Notes: generated by a model from the sequence alone, not told the origin. 64,000 nucleotides of DNA from Trifolium pratense (GCF_020283565.1 NC_060059.1:47512572-47576571), one strand, 5' to 3'. Numbered from the stretch's first letter, positions 12,703 through 25,540 are shown. Made by a program: numbers and translations.

Positions 12703-13644
12703 TGTTGGCACATCTTACATAACATATAAAATACTGACAGAAAATAAATAAAGTGCACAAGTAATTGTTAACCCAGTTCAGCCAACTGCCTACTCTGGGG
12801 GATACCAATCCAGGAAGGAAATCCACTAATAGCTCTAGTTACTAAGACCTCCAGCAAACCCTAGGATTTACGCCTTACACTAAGACCTCCAGCAAACCCC
12901 TGGTTTACGCCTTATAACCTCGACACTACTCATGCAACTTCTGCCTAGGAACTCCTAGACATGAGATCCCATCTCACTTCCACTTACACAACACAACCTG
13001 TGTTGATTATACAATGTTGGGAATGATGTGGCGACAACTTGTCAAGACAACACTTCACTTTTGCTTAAAAGCTTCAAGTGAATCACACACGGTAAACTCC
13101 GTACTTCAAAGCTTAGGAGCAACCTTAAACTAATAAACTTACTTCTTAACTCGTGTTATAGAATCCACAAGCAAGAATTACAATCAAATAATAAAACACT
13201 CAACAAAGACTCAACAAAGACTCAATATGTGAACTAATATTTTCAATGAGATACATAGTCTTGAGCTTGGTCTTCGTATATATAATGATCTAGCACGCTC
13301 CTCTTTCTTCATTACTGATAGGACGCTCCTTGTAGCTCATAAAAGGTGATCTGATTCTCTTTTGATCTTCATCAAGAATGTATAGAAACTTTCCAAAAGT
13401 GTTTAAGGACTTTATAGGATAATTGTGATCATACCGTTGTACCATTAAGTCTTATCTTATCCTTAAAATACCTGATCAGATCAAATCTCCATTGAGCGTG
13501 CTCTTTAAGTGGATTTCCATAAATAGCAGATGCTCTCATAAATGCGCGAGATTTCCTTGAATAAATATGATGTTGTAACATGTTTTCCAACATCTTGTTA
13601 GTATATTTGTTTTAGCAAAATTACGCCAATTCAAATATCCAACA
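12703..13644. mobile_element. Probable solo LTR nested in the copia element
   Basis: A foreign segment interrupts the copia integrase-to-reverse transcriptase linker, which is recognisable again from about 13650. Its ends are TGTTGG and CCAACA, the form expected of an LTR, over 942 bp. No coding region is present. The 5-bp flanks (TCTAT and AAAAG) do not match, so the boundaries or the solo-LTR reading may be off. Confidence 0.5.
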
Positions 13645-14153
13645 AAAAGATATATCATTTGCAAAGTTTATGAAATCAACTATCAGCTGCTAATGCTCCA
13701 ATCAAAATGGATGTCCCTGTTGGACAATCTTATATTGCAAATGAATTTTAACCACCTTGTAGCGTGGTAGGTCAGTCAGTTCCAAAGATAAAAATCCTCA
13801 AATAAGAAAAGGAGCTAAAAAGAAAGATGACACAAGTGAGGATATGAAAAGATTATTTGACATAATTAATTTTCTAGTTCCATAAGAACTTATCAGGTAC
13901 CTGAAATTTATGAAAATAAAGAGATCTCGACGAATTATGTCATGAATGGAATACGATGAAACCGAAAGAAAATCAACGTTGACGATGTTTATTTATATAA
14001 TATAGCGCTATATATGATAAGAAATAATGAGGATCACAAATCAAAGTATATTAAGGATTATAGACAATGAAATGATTGACTAAATAGATAGACGCAATTG
14101 ATACAAAATTAAACTAGCTTTGCAAAGCGGAATGTTTTTGGACCAATAGTCCA

Positions 14154-14171
14154 TTCCATCTGCAGATGGAA
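14154..14171. repeat. 18-bp perfect palindrome
   Basis: TTCCATCTGCAGATGGAA, immediately after the hairpin at 14139-14153 in the reverse transcriptase start of the copia remnant. The hairpin pattern therefore extends into former coding sequence. Confidence 0.8.
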
Positions 14172-15500
14172 ATAATTCGATATGAATAAATTTTCAAGAG
14201 AAAATTAATGAAAATCAAATATTTAGAGTTTGAATTGTTATTCAAGTATATTGATAAATGTCTATCATTGATTTTCAAAAAGCATATTCACCTAAAGTGA
14301 ATTCCAAAACTTCTTTGTAATTAATTAACTTGAGTAGCATATGAAATACTCAATTTATGTGAAATATGTGTTTTAACGTATTTGAATGGCTCACTTGATA
14401 ATGATGATTATATGAAAATCCCAGAAGGATTTAATTTTCGTAACACACATATATATTGGAGAGATGACTTAATAAAGATGAATAAGTCTCCTTATATACT
14501 CGAGCAACATCTATATGCATGTTGAGAAATATGAAAATGACAATTTGTTCATTTTAAGAAAATATTTGGCAATAAATTTGTTTAAGATTGTATCATCAAG
14601 AGACTCCCGAAGAGCTTGAGATATTGTCATTTATTACAAAATAAGTATTTGAAGAATATTTTGTGAATCATGAAGCTTATATACAAAAGGTTCTAAAATG
14701 ATTCTATAAGATAAATTACGTACCCTAATTTTTGTAAGATCGCCGATGTAAACAAATGCCATTTTAGAGTTCGAGTAAATGGTGAAGAACTAATTGGTCC
14801 TGAAGCACCACATTTTGGTTCTACTGGGGACAAATACATTGTTAACCTATTATTTGTTGTCAATATATCATCAAGTATATACTTTGCTATTTTAGATATA
14901 CAGGTAATTTGTTTAATCCTCGTAAAGGTATAGATCACAAACAAACTATATGTTCACATGAAGAAGTACAATTACTCATGGAGATCTATGAAACAAACAA
15001 CAATAACAATCTCATGAAACAAAATGATGAGGAAAGATGAGCACTATAGAAGATAAATCAAGAATGTGATTTGGTTGAAGTATATGATTCATCAGATACA
15101 AGAATTTGTGAGTTTTCTTTTAAAGGGTTCTTACAACGATTCAACATGAAGATAATGTCGCACAAACTACATATTTGGAGAAGAGTATATGATAAAGAAG
15201 ATAAGACAAGTCTTTCTACAAAGTCAACTTCAAGTAAAACTTTTGAGCAACTACTACAACTACATAAGATTATTTGAGTTTTTTCGTCTCATATACAATT
15301 GTCTTTATGAGGGGGAGATATAAATATGTTCTGCACTCTTTTTCCCTTAACCATGGTTTTGTCCCACTGGGTTTTCCTGGTAAGGTTTTTAATGAGGCAG
15401 TTCACACACAAATGATGATGTACTCTTTTTTCTTCACTAGGATTTTTTCCCAATGAATTTTCTCTAGTAAGGTTTTAACGAGGCATATATCCTCGATGGA

Positions 15501-15514
15501 CATCCAAGGGGGAG
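15501..15514 (+). other. Polypurine tract of the copia element
   Basis: CATCCAAGGGGGAG directly precedes the 3' LTR at 15515, the normal position for plus-strand priming. Confidence 0.8.
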
Positions 15515-15700
15515 TGTTATGAATAATTTGGTGGATGCCCATTAAGCATTGACCCATTATATTGTCCTATAAATAGGACTTGTATTGTCATGTAAACACA
15601 CACCTTGAATAGAATAATACAAGAGTCTATTCTCTCTTCTCTTTCTCTCCTTCATCTCTTCTTCTCTATTCTTGCTATTATCTAGGAATAGTTCATAACA
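15515..15700 (+). repeat. 3' LTR of the copia element
   Basis: 186 bp, ending TTCATAACA and followed by the AATTT target duplication. It lacks a 13-bp segment present in the 5' LTR. Confidence 0.92.
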
Positions 15701-16295
15701 AATTTTAAATTTTAACTTAGAGCGAAGACTCATTTTAGTTCTCACAATTTTCTGAAAGCAAAATTTAATCTTTAACAAAAATATAACTAATAAAATTAGT
15801 GATCAACATGTACCAAAAAAATAAAATAATGATCAACATTTTTATACGAGAAACAAATTAGTCCTCCATATACGAGTATGAAAATGTGAGGGGAGTAATT
15901 TTAAAATTATTTTTGTTACTTCTTCGTTCTTTTTGAAGTATTATTTTATCCCATAAAAAAAAGATGTCGTTTTAGATTACTATACACATGTCAACGCACA
16001 ACTTTAATCACTAAAATCTTTAATTATCTATTATTAAAAATTATGAAAATTTTATATTTTAAAAATACTCATCCAATAACATTTAAAAAGGACCTAGGAA
16101 GCAGTAACCATGAATTGAAGCGAAGGGTCAAAATGCAATGCAAGTAAAAAAAGTCAAAAAGACTCTTTAAGTTATTTTGAAAACGACGTCGTAGAATCTC
16201 TTCTGAGGAGGCGTGGTTTACATAGGAGTGGATAAGAGAAGAGAAGATAGTCGATAACACTTATTGTGTTGAAAGTGTGAGAAGAAGAAGAAAGA
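15701..16295 (+). promoter_or_regulatory. Intergenic region and presumed promoter/5'UTR of the NDUFB11-like gene
   Basis: AT-rich sequence with no gene. The 100 nt before the start codon is richer in purine runs (GAAGAAGAAG just before the ATG), typical of a plant 5'UTR. I could not single out a clear TATA box. Confidence 0.45.
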
Positions 16296-17706
16296 ATGGA
16301 CAAGTATTTCAGTTCTGCTTATCGCGGTGACCCAGGCGTACCCCATGCCAATCCCCACCGTTTCGTCAACATTTGGGTCGGTTCTCTCGCCTTCACTGCT
16401 TCCAACTGTGTCAATCCCTACTTTTTCCAAATCGGCTCCACTATGTTCAAGTATCATCACTCTCTCAAATTCAACATTATTTTTTAGAACTATATCTTGT
16501 TTATGTTTACAAGTATCTTATATTTATTTGATTTATGTGGTTCAGAGCAGACAATGCTTTTGTTTGAAGATTTATGACTCAATTGACAATTTAGTTTATC
16601 AAATTGTTGTACTTGGGGTTAGACGATTTGGTTCTTGAAATGAACACAATTTCTAAATGATTTATGAAATTGAAAATTTATTATCACATTAGTCTCTCTA
16701 GGAATTAACAAATTAGTGCATGTTTAGTATCACGCTGGGTTTTGGTGAAAAATCACGGTGGAGACAAGGTTCGAACCCTGGACACTCCACTTATTCACTT
16801 TTAAGGTGTAATTTCTAGCCACCAGGCTGCTGGACCAACAAAAAAAAAATCACTGTGGCTCGCAGTATTTCAGTAAAGCCACCGTGATAATAAGTACTAT
16901 GCAATTAAGCGAATGAGGATTTATGTTTTCAAAATATATCGAAAGACTAAATTGATGATTCACTTAAAATTTGTCAATAGAGAGACTAAATTGATGTTAG
17001 CTCAGTATGACATATTTGTAAAATTGTAACTAAAATGTATTGCAAGTGTTTTATTCTTATGTAAAAATAATGTGATTTAGGAGCTGTTGAATTTGTATAT
17101 TCTAACAGAAGCCGTATGATTTCTAAGTGCATACGCACAATCACTTTATTATTGTGTATTCGAAGAGCTTGAAATGGTTTGATCGATATTGAGGTCTAAC
17201 TCTAAGCTTTATCTATGGAGCAATGACTTGCTATGGCGGTTCATTATAATGCACAAAATGTAGCTTCGTTCAGTCATGTAATAGTGTCTTGTCTTTCTTC
17301 CTGGTTTGTTTTCCCTCTAGCTTGGTTTTGAGATTTGGTAACATGACACCATTTCTTTTTTAATTAATTATGATGGGTTGCTCTATGAAGCTTTCTTCTG
17401 TGCCATGAGTCATTTGCATCTATAAATTTAAGATCCTTTAATTTGCAGCTGGCATGATAGGGCAATGTTATTTGAGCAATATCACTGGAAAAGGGCAATG
17501 AAGAAGAATAAGCGTTATGAACCCATGGTATGATATTTTACATCCCTCTTCTACCTAATTTTTCTTGAGCTGAACATAGCTAAAACTATTCTTATTTTTT
17601 ACTTTGTGCTTTATTTAATTATAAAACTGTGTTGTTGTAGTGGAACAAGTGGGACAGGGCATACCGAGATTCATACTACTTCAATTGGCCTATTTACTTC
17701 ACTTAG
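16296..17706 (+). CDS. Mitochondrial complex I subunit, NDUFB11/ESSS family
   Basis: Three exons by splice signals: 16296-16450, 17449-17527, 17641-17706 (300 nt, 99 residues). The product begins MDKYFSSAYRGDPGVPHANP, has a hydrophobic stretch at about residues 25-45 (one membrane segment), then FNWHDRAMLFEQYHWKRAMK and the C-terminal DSYYFNWPIYFT. This is the pattern of the plant ESSS (NDUFB11-like) accessory subunit of the inner-membrane arm of NADH:ubiquinone oxidoreductase, which is about this length. The exon 1/2 junction (phase 2) restores FNWHDRAM, and the exon 2/3 junction is phase 0. All introns are GT-AG. No frame damage is seen, so I consider it functional. Family assignment rests on remembered similarity to Arabidopsis homologues. 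Confidence 0.88.
16735..16890 (-). mobile_element. MITE/SINE-like insertion in intron 1 of the NDUFB11-like gene
   Basis: The outer sequence has inverted ends near TCACGGTGG and CCACCGTGA. Inside, the minus strand carries a tRNA-like head: a TGGTCCAGCAGCCTGG A-box region and a GGGTTCGAACC B box. This suggests a SINE fragment nested in or forming part of a small foldback element. Exact limits are uncertain. Confidence 0.45.
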
Positions 17707-18501
17707 GTCTTTTTTTTTTTCTCCCCTTGCTAGTGTTGTATTATTGTTAATTTGGTTGCAAACTTGGAAAAAATTGATGTCCCCCTCCCCTTCTTGTTGT
17801 ACTCTTGAATATGACATTTTGAACGTGAGTTTAAACAGATACAAAGATGTGTTTCTAGTGCGCTCTGTCCGAAAGTAATGACTAAAACAATATGTTATAT
17901 ATGCTATGCTTGAGTTGTTACTTCTCAAGGAGTTCATGGTTGAGATGCTATTAATACCTAAGATCTAGTTTTTGTCATCACTCACATATAACCTTAGCCA
18001 TCTGCTATGTGTATGGACTGCTAAATCTGCTTGTGGAAGGAATTGTATGCCAGATTATTTTTAAGCTTTTGAGATGTGTATTTTAGCATATTGTTTTCAT
18101 TTTTGTTTTCACTTCTAATCATACAAATATCATATTATTTTAACTTTATGGTGTGCATTCAAGTTTTGAAGAAGAAATGTGAAAAACAATTTTTATATTT
18201 TTACTATTTTCCATATCTTTTCAAGACAAATTCTAATATGACCAGTTTGACAAGTGGTCGATGGTGGATCAAAATATCTGATCATTAGATTCATCTAGTC
18301 TACGCACTCCCAAATTACACCCTCTCCACATGATTATGTTTTCTTTCCCCATCTCGACGAACTCATTCTCCTCCTAACTCTTTTGTCCAACCTTACAACT
18401 TCTTCCTCCTCATCTTCTTCTTCCTCATGTTGTCTGATAGAATGTTTGTGTTTGTATCATTCACATACATTGTTGCAAAAGATAAAATTGACTGTTTCTC
18501 G
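17707..18501. other. 3' flank of the NDUFB11-like gene, no further gene seen
   Basis: AT-rich sequence with T-rich stretches consistent with a 3'UTR followed by intergenic DNA. The right edge carries GTTTCTCG (18494-18501), the left target duplication of the next hAT element. Confidence 0.55.
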
Positions 18502-19084
18502 CAGGGGCGGATCCAGTGTGGTGTGAGGGTGTGCACCTGCACACCCTGAACTTTAAGAAATTGCACTAATATCCTTACTTTATTGCATTCTGACCACCCT
18601 GGAAATTTTATTTTGCACCTTTAGTCCAAAGATTTTACCGCTAGCCCCAAATAACATCACACCAACAGTGTACTATGTAATTATTATTATTATTTAATTA
18701 AATTTCCATTTTTGTAATACCACAGATAAAGTTCAAAAAAGCAAACATGAGGTTTTGAACCCAAGATCAAAACTTATGGCTAAATATTTCCACAGGTCAT
18801 TTAATAATTACTTAAAATCTACGCAATAATAGGATAACTTCATATTAATTGTCTTGTTTGTCATTAATCTCTTCTCTTCCCTTCTTTAATAATTTGTTAT
18901 TTTTTTCCCTTTCTCTTTCTTTAGAGACTATTATTACGTATAATATTACCATTATCTATTTAATACATTGATCATATTTGTTCTTCTAAATTTCAAGTGG
19001 TATACATTAGACTTGGTTAGATAACATTTTAATCCTAAAATCATTAGGTTATATTGATGATATTTTTTTGAACAAGCCAAAATG

Positions 19085-19089
<5 letters not shown>

Positions 19090-19137
<48 letters not shown>
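19090..19137. repeat. (AT)n microsatellite in the L1 3' tail
   Basis: About 23 AT units between the L1 3'UTR and its terminal A-run. Confidence 0.95.
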
Positions 19138-19138
<1 letters not shown>

Positions 19139-19225
19139 TAAAGCAAATAGTCTACGTAGCACAAGACGTGCCAAGAGAGACTAAGAAGTGTTACAATAGA
19201 GTCAAAACACAAGAACCAAAAGAAA

Positions 19226-22200
19226 CTAAACAAGGCCCAAACAAGTCATAGGACTAGACCACCAACTATGGCAGTTCAAAGCTAAAGTACTACTCGTCGC
19301 TTTCAACCACCTATAAGAAATAGTCTTGATCTTGTCCAACATATAATGCACCGAACATGCCGAGCCTCTGAACAATCTGTGATTTCTTTCGGTCCACACA
19401 ACCCACACGCAAGCGAGCCATATGAGCTGCATGAAAGAACGTCGTGCTCGAAGACCACCTGCTGAAGTTGTAAACTGAACAAAATGATCTGCAAGATTCT
19501 GAGTAGTCACCAAAGAAGAGCCAATCCATAAGCTGATAAGAGACCAAAGGGCACCAAAAGTACTGCACGAAAGAAACAAATGCTGAACCGTCTCAACCTC
19601 ACCGCAACCAGAAACACAATGATGGGCCGCCACAGATAAAATCCCTCGAGTAACCAGGTTTGCTTTGGTAGGTAACCTGTCTCGCAAAAGTCGCCAGGCA
19701 CAGGTGGAAACCTTCAAAGGAACCTGATGATGCCAAATAAGACCTGACGCAACATCCAAAGTAACTGCATCCTGTGACGTCAAAAGCTGATATGCACCAC
19801 GAACCGTATAAACGTCATCCAGGTCAGACTGCCACACCCATCTGTCTGAGACATGATCCTGCAAAGAAAGGGTAAGCAATAAAGACTGACACTCCCCAAA
19901 CATCTCCTCCTCCCACGCCCTCAACTGACGCCTCCATACCCACGCCTCCCCTCCAGCCCCCCAACCTTGCATAAACATCTCAGCCACTAAAGCCGATTTG
20001 TTTTCTGCCAGGTCAAACAGCCGCCCAAACCGCTCCTGCATCGAGGTCCCATCCACCCAAGGATCAGTCCAGAAAAAAATGTCGGACCCATCCCCCACCT
20101 GTCTCGAAACATGCTCCCTGAACCACCCTCCCCCTATCTCACCTCCACCATCCCGAATACGCGCCATCTCCCTCCACCACGTAGACCCACACGCTCCACC
20201 CTCACACATCCTGCCCCTCTCAACCCCATAACGTCCTGCCAACACTCGAAACAACATACCCTCCCTATCCACTAACATCCTCCAACACCACTTACCTAAC
20301 AGAGACAAGTTAAATTCCCTCAACTGCCTAACCCCCAAACCCCCGTACTCCTTACGCAAACGTATAGTTTTCCAGTTAATCCAAGATATTTTCCTAAAAT
20401 CCTCACTACCCCCCAAAAAAATTTAATCAAAATAGATTCAATTGAAGAGATAGTACCTGAGGGAGCTTTAAAGAAGGAAATAGCATAGACAGGCAGAGAG
20501 GTCAACACGGATTTAAGCAGAACTAGACGACCACCAAAAGAAAGAAAGCGACTCCTCCAACCCGATAAACGATTCTTTAAACGGTCCAAAACCGGTTCCC
20601 AAAAACCAAGCGCCTCGGATCACCCCCAATAGGAAGGCCCAAATAAAGAAAAGAGATCTTTCCCACTTTACAACACAGCGCTGACGCCGCCTCGCCTAAC
20701 CAAGAATCATGGATATTAACCCCAACCAGCATGCTTTTGTGAAAGTTAACCCGCAGATCAGACATAGACTCAAACAACACAAGGACAGCTCGCAGCGCAC
20801 GGACATTTGCCCAGCTTTTAGTCCCTAAAAGCAACGTATCATCGGCAAACTGAAGGTGCGACACCGATACCGGGGCAAGCTCACCAACTTTGTATCCCGT
20901 GAACAGGTTGCGTTCCACCATAGCTTCCATCAACACATGTAAACCCTCCGCAGCCAACAAGAAGAGAAAGGGAGATAACGGATCCCCCTGTCTTAGGCCC
21001 CTCTCAAGAGGGAACTCATCAGTCGGACTACCGTTGACTAAGACAGAAGCTGTAGCCGTACACATACATTCTTTAATCCACTTCCTCCAAAGAGTTGGAA
21101 AACTCATTCGCACCATAACAACATCCAAATAACCCCAGTCAACAGAATCATAAGCCTTCTCAAAATCAACTTTAAAGAGAAGCAGCTCTTTCTTAGACTT
21201 GCGAGCCTCATCCACCACCTCGTTCGCAATAAGGATGCCGTCGAGAATCTGTCGACCCTTCACAAACGCCGTCTGGGATGCAGAGATCACACTACCCATA
21301 ACAAGACGCAAACGATTCGCTAACACTTTAGCCAAAATTTTATAAAGGCTGCCCACAAGCGATATAGGTCGGAAGTCATTCAACCTTTGGGGACTATCAA
21401 CTTTGGGGATCAAAGCTATGAAAGTTGCATTTAAACCCTTAGTCAACCTACCATTACGGTGAAACTCCGAGATAAAACACATAATGTCACCATGCATCTC
21501 AGGCCAAAAGTCCTTAATGAAGCCAAAATTGATACCGTTAGGACCCAGACTTTTATAACTGTCGCAGTCCCAAACTGCTGCCCTAACCTCCTCCAAAGAG
21601 AAAGGCTTAATCAAACTGCTCGCCTCTGTTGCCTGCAACCGTTTAAAAGTAAGATTCTCTACCCCAGGTCGTTCCACATTAACAGCTTTGAAGTGAGACG
21701 CAAAGTGAGATACGACTGCATGCCTAATAGAAGCCACACCCTCCACCGCGGAACCATCCACCTGCAAAGACGAAATAACGTTAACCCTCCGTCTACTCGC
21801 AAGGATCGAGTGAAAATACTTAGTATTAGCATCCCCTTCATTGAGCCACCGCGATCGAGATTGCTGCCAATAAATACTTGCATTCAACCGAGAGAGAGAA
21901 TGAATATCCGACGAGACCCCATGAAACTCTGCTAACTCAGTCTCAGATAAGGCCTCTTCACCCCCCTTCTCATCGAGCACATCCAACCGGTCCTTCAGAG
22001 ACTCAATCCGACTAGGCAAATTCTGGGTGTGAGTCGTATGCCAATCTTTCAAAGCCGTCTTAATCCATTTAAATTTTTCTTTAAGCACAAAACCTCCCCA
22101 TTCATCAAGCTGAAAAGAATTCCATTTTTCACGCACAAAGAGATTATACCCAGGGACATCTTTCTAGCATTTCAGCATCCTTGAGGGACGAGGTCCCCAG

Positions 22201-22913
22201 TCCTCCTCATCAGTAGCCAGAACCAAGGGACAATGATCAGATAGCCCTCTCATACGAGATACCCGTGTACAATTAGGCCAAGTCAAACACCACTCACCAG
22301 AAAGCAAGAATCTATCCAAACGACTCATAGAACGCCCATCCCCTTTAAACCAAGTGTACTTTCGACCACACAGCGGTAAATCAATCAAGGTGTTATCATC
22401 GATAAATCGATTAAAAGAAAAATGGTCCGAGGAGCGATACCCGTCCCTAACCGAAAGACGTTCATCTACACTCCTAACAGCATTAAAATCCCCGCAAACA
22501 CACACCCTTGACCTCCCCAACGCCTGTATTTTTATCGAAAGCGAGTCCCACAGAACCTGCTTCGCCCCAGCATCACAAGGCGCATAAACATTTGCCAAAT
22601 AAAACTCCTCCCCAGATCTAACGAAGCGACCATGGCACCACAACACATATTCGGAACTCTCAGATGACCACACCTCCACCTCAGCTGAATCCCATAAGGT
22701 TAACAAGCCCCCTGACGCACCCATCGATGGACGATAGGAGAACGCGTGAGGGGAGTTTCCCCACAGATTCGAACAAATGAAATCGTCACAATATTGCATC
22801 TTAGTTTCCTGGAGGCACAACAAAAGAGGATTTTGATGCCCCACCATCTTACGAACCTCCTGCCTCTTCGCTAAACCCCCCAAGCCCCTAATGTTCCAAG
22901 AAACGATCTTCAT
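19226..22913 (-). pseudogene. L1 ORF2: endonuclease, reverse transcriptase, zf-RVT (interrupted)
   Basis: The start ATG at 22913 overlaps the ORF1 stop (ATGA). Endonuclease (22164-22913): MKIVSWNIRGLGG, LQETKM, GDFNAV, SRLDRF and SDHCPLV, the apurinic-endonuclease signature. An in-frame stop at 22161-22163 separates it from the reverse transcriptase (20577-22136), with TAFVKGRQILDG, KVDFEKAYDSVDW, GLRQGDPLSPFLF and the catalytic FADD box. A frameshift near 20580 and another near 20400 lead into the C-terminal part (19226-20416), with the zinc-finger reverse transcriptase-associated region WHHQVPLKVSTCAWRLLRDR and a HHC...C cluster. One nonsense change and two frameshifts make it inactive, yet it is well preserved overall, suggesting a fairly recent insertion. 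Confidence 0.9.
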
Positions 22914-25540
22914 CGACCACTACTCACACCCAGTGTCTTCACCGACGTTGTCTGCTTTGATTTACCCTTCCTAGAGAGCGCACTAAACATATTCGCAGCG
23001 TCACTTTTAAGTTGCACACCTATAGCTTCCCCTACCGCTCTGACATCGTCCGCAGCCACCTGCTCACTACCCCGCATAACCACCCAATGCTGCCAATCAT
23101 TAGTGCCAGAAGTCGTCGATGAGGACACTGTAGAAGAAACTTGACGACTCACACCGGACACCCGGGGTGCCACAGCCCCGGTTCTACAACTTCGCTCATT
23201 CTTTTTCATAACTTTTAACACCTTGGCACGATCCTCACTAGGCATTCTGGCTATTTTCTTAACACTAGATATCGTATGCCGAAAAACACCTCCTCCTTTT
23301 CTCCTCTTAGGGTCCTCCTGAACACTCTTCTTAAGGCCTTCGCCATTACGATCTCCTTTACAGGAACGTTTCCTAGCAGAGAAAATCACCCCTGCATCCC
23401 CCTGATTAAGATCGTGCAACCATTCCAAACTCCATGGCCCCGATAACATAGAACGATTCGTACCTGGTGGGCATGATTTTGCACGGTCACCCCGTTTTAG
23501 GGTCGTGGCTGACCCAACACACCCTCCATCGCCTGTACAGCGCCCCCGCTCGTTAGTTGGCGAGCAAATAGAAACACTACCTTGTCCTCCCGTCGAAAGA
23601 GAAGAATCTCCTATCTCGGAGGCACGACTGTTACTCCGAACAAAATGCTCCACCCCTGGAACAAAAGGATGCGCACCAGCCTCTCCAACATCCTCACTCC
23701 CACCCTCCACTCCACCACGTGTATTTGATAATTGAAAATTCTCTTGAGACCCGATATCATCTTCTTCCTCCATACCCTTCACGAAATTCTCAACCATAGT
23801 GTCATTGGCCCTCTTCATGATCAGATTGGTTCACCTCCGAGTCACCGTCATCCTCGAAAAGACAAATATCCTCACCAAGGTTACAACCCCATTCCTCCAC
23901 TATATTAACCTCAACCTGAATTCCGTCCACCGAAACAGTCACGACTCTGTTGACAATTTCCAAGTCTGGCATTGCAATCAAAATACGTGCAAAATCAAGT
24001 CGGTCCTTTTCCACCGAGCATATATCCGCACGTAAAAAACTGCCGCATTCAAAAACGCTTAACTTGAAAAAGTTCACATTCCAAGCTTGCAGCGGGATAC
24101 CATACAAACGAACCCAGGCACCACGTTTGTAGGGCTGCACAAAATTATCCCAACGCGTCCAGCTCGAAAAGATAAGCTGAAAAAACTCTTTAGCACTTTT
24201 GAACACTGCCAAAACATCATCACCTGTTGAGCTTCGAACAAAAACCCTGTCAGCCCCCATAGGAATGAGGATGACATCGCTAAAACCTGCATCCAATATT
24301 CTACTCTGTACAACTCACACCGCCTCACCATTAACAATTGTCGCCACTAATCCATTTTGTGCCCAAGTCACATCATCGGCCTCAGTCCTGAAACTCCGCA
24401 TAAAACCTTGACGGTCCTTTCCCTTAAGAGTTCCTTCCAGCGGAGCCGTAGTACTATGAGTAAGCCCTCCCTCCTGCACCTGGTCCTTACGACACATTGC
24501 TTTTTCCTTACGTTCGCCTAACGAAACCACAACTTCACCCACCCGAACAGCTCCCGAATCTCCAGAATCTTTGGTGTCCGTGTCAGCATCCCTAACAACT
24601 CCTTTCTTAACCTGTGGTTCCAAAGGTGCTACACGGACATCATTGCCATTTATAATCACTTTTTGCGGGTCAATACCGTTACCCTCTTTCGTAACTGGCT
24701 CATTATTACTCTTCGTCAATTCAAGTCCCCTCGTATCCCGTCTCTGACCCTCCGTCACATCATTACGGTCAAAACTGGCTACTCTAGCTCGAACACAATA
24801 ATGGCCAAAATAAACATTATTTAGGGCATGTAACAGTTTAGAAACATTCCTAACGTTGGAGAATTTTACAAAACCAAAAGGTTGGCCTCGTTTATTTCTC
24901 TTTTTGGGAACAAAAACATCCTCCAACATACCGCAAACTTCGAAACCCTTTCTAAGATAGAAATTTGATAATTGATGCGGAAAATTAGTAAAATAAAACG
25001 AGACAATTTATCAGAACCTCCCCTCCCATAATTCTCCCGCCCGCTGTTACGGCCTAGAGCTTCCTGCTTCTCTACAAAATTCATGTTATAATGTTCAGCC
25101 TGCTTCTCCCCGTATTGCCGCTGGTAAAATTCACCACTTCTAACACCGTGAGCCTGCATCTGCCTTTGATCAAAATTGTCCTGCCGACTCCACTCAACGT
25201 TGCTCTGCCACCGTCCATAGTGCAGTCCAGCCGTCGTCCGTCGATCAAGGATTGATAACCTTGAACACGATCGCCGCCGATGGAGACTGCATGACTGCCG
25301 GCGATCACAGTATTGTGCTCTGCTGTATCGTGATTGTGACCTTGCACCTGGTTCGTAATCGCGCGCTTTGTTATTGTACCAGGTTCGATCGCGGTGTAAA
25401 GAATGAAAACCAGTAGCAGAAACCGATCTTCTCTGGTGATGCGAAAACGTGTTCTGCTTAAACCTTGCGTTCCCTCTATCTGCCTTTCGGAGCGCTTTTC
25501 GACTATGATAACTCACCTCGGTCCAATCCCCGCTATCCAC
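22910..25540 (-). pseudogene. L1 ORF1: RNA-binding protein (interrupted)
   Basis: Four pieces of one former reading frame. The start is at 25540 (MDSGDWTEVSYHSRKA, arginine-rich). An RRM-like segment with RGQPFGFVKFSNV follows at 24315-24929. Next is a DUF4283-like segment (23802-24296) with WVRLYGIPLQAW, and then a low-complexity basic C-terminal part (22910-23818). There are frameshifts between pieces 1/2 and 3/4 and a stop between pieces 2/3. An RRM plus DUF4283-like layout is usual for plant L1 ORF1, which binds the element RNA. Confidence 0.82.

Larger units (their letters stand above)
8452..15700 (+). mobile_element. Decayed Ty1/copia LTR retrotransposon
   Basis: Short LTRs (8452-8650 and 15515-15700) begin TGTTATGAA and end TTCATAACA, and are flanked by the 5-bp target duplication AATTT (8447-8451 and 15701-15705). 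Copia coding remnants appear in the expected order on the + strand. GAG-pre-integrase and integrase-like peptides lie near 11640-12130, including LGHFWSIMKRK and LVEYVHTNKNNNGLEDPF. An integrase-linker block (FGCVGMF, FPILGGGNKQL) lies near 12310-12530. The reverse transcriptase start (SFAKRNVFGPI) is near 14115 and a KIPEGF motif is near 14415. Stops and frameshifts are everywhere. The interior also holds a MITE, two microsatellites and a probable nested solo LTR. Confidence 0.9.

Noticed and set aside
16327..16638. A 103-codon + frame overlapping the NDUFB11-like exon 1.
   Set aside because: Out of frame with the recognised protein and running into intron 1.
21459..21935. A 158-codon + strand frame.
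   Set aside because: Antisense to the reverse transcriptase of the L1 element. The minus-strand frame carries the recognised motifs.
23505..24411. Several + strand frames of 60-80 codons.
   Set aside because: All are antisense to L1 ORF1 and lack any motif.
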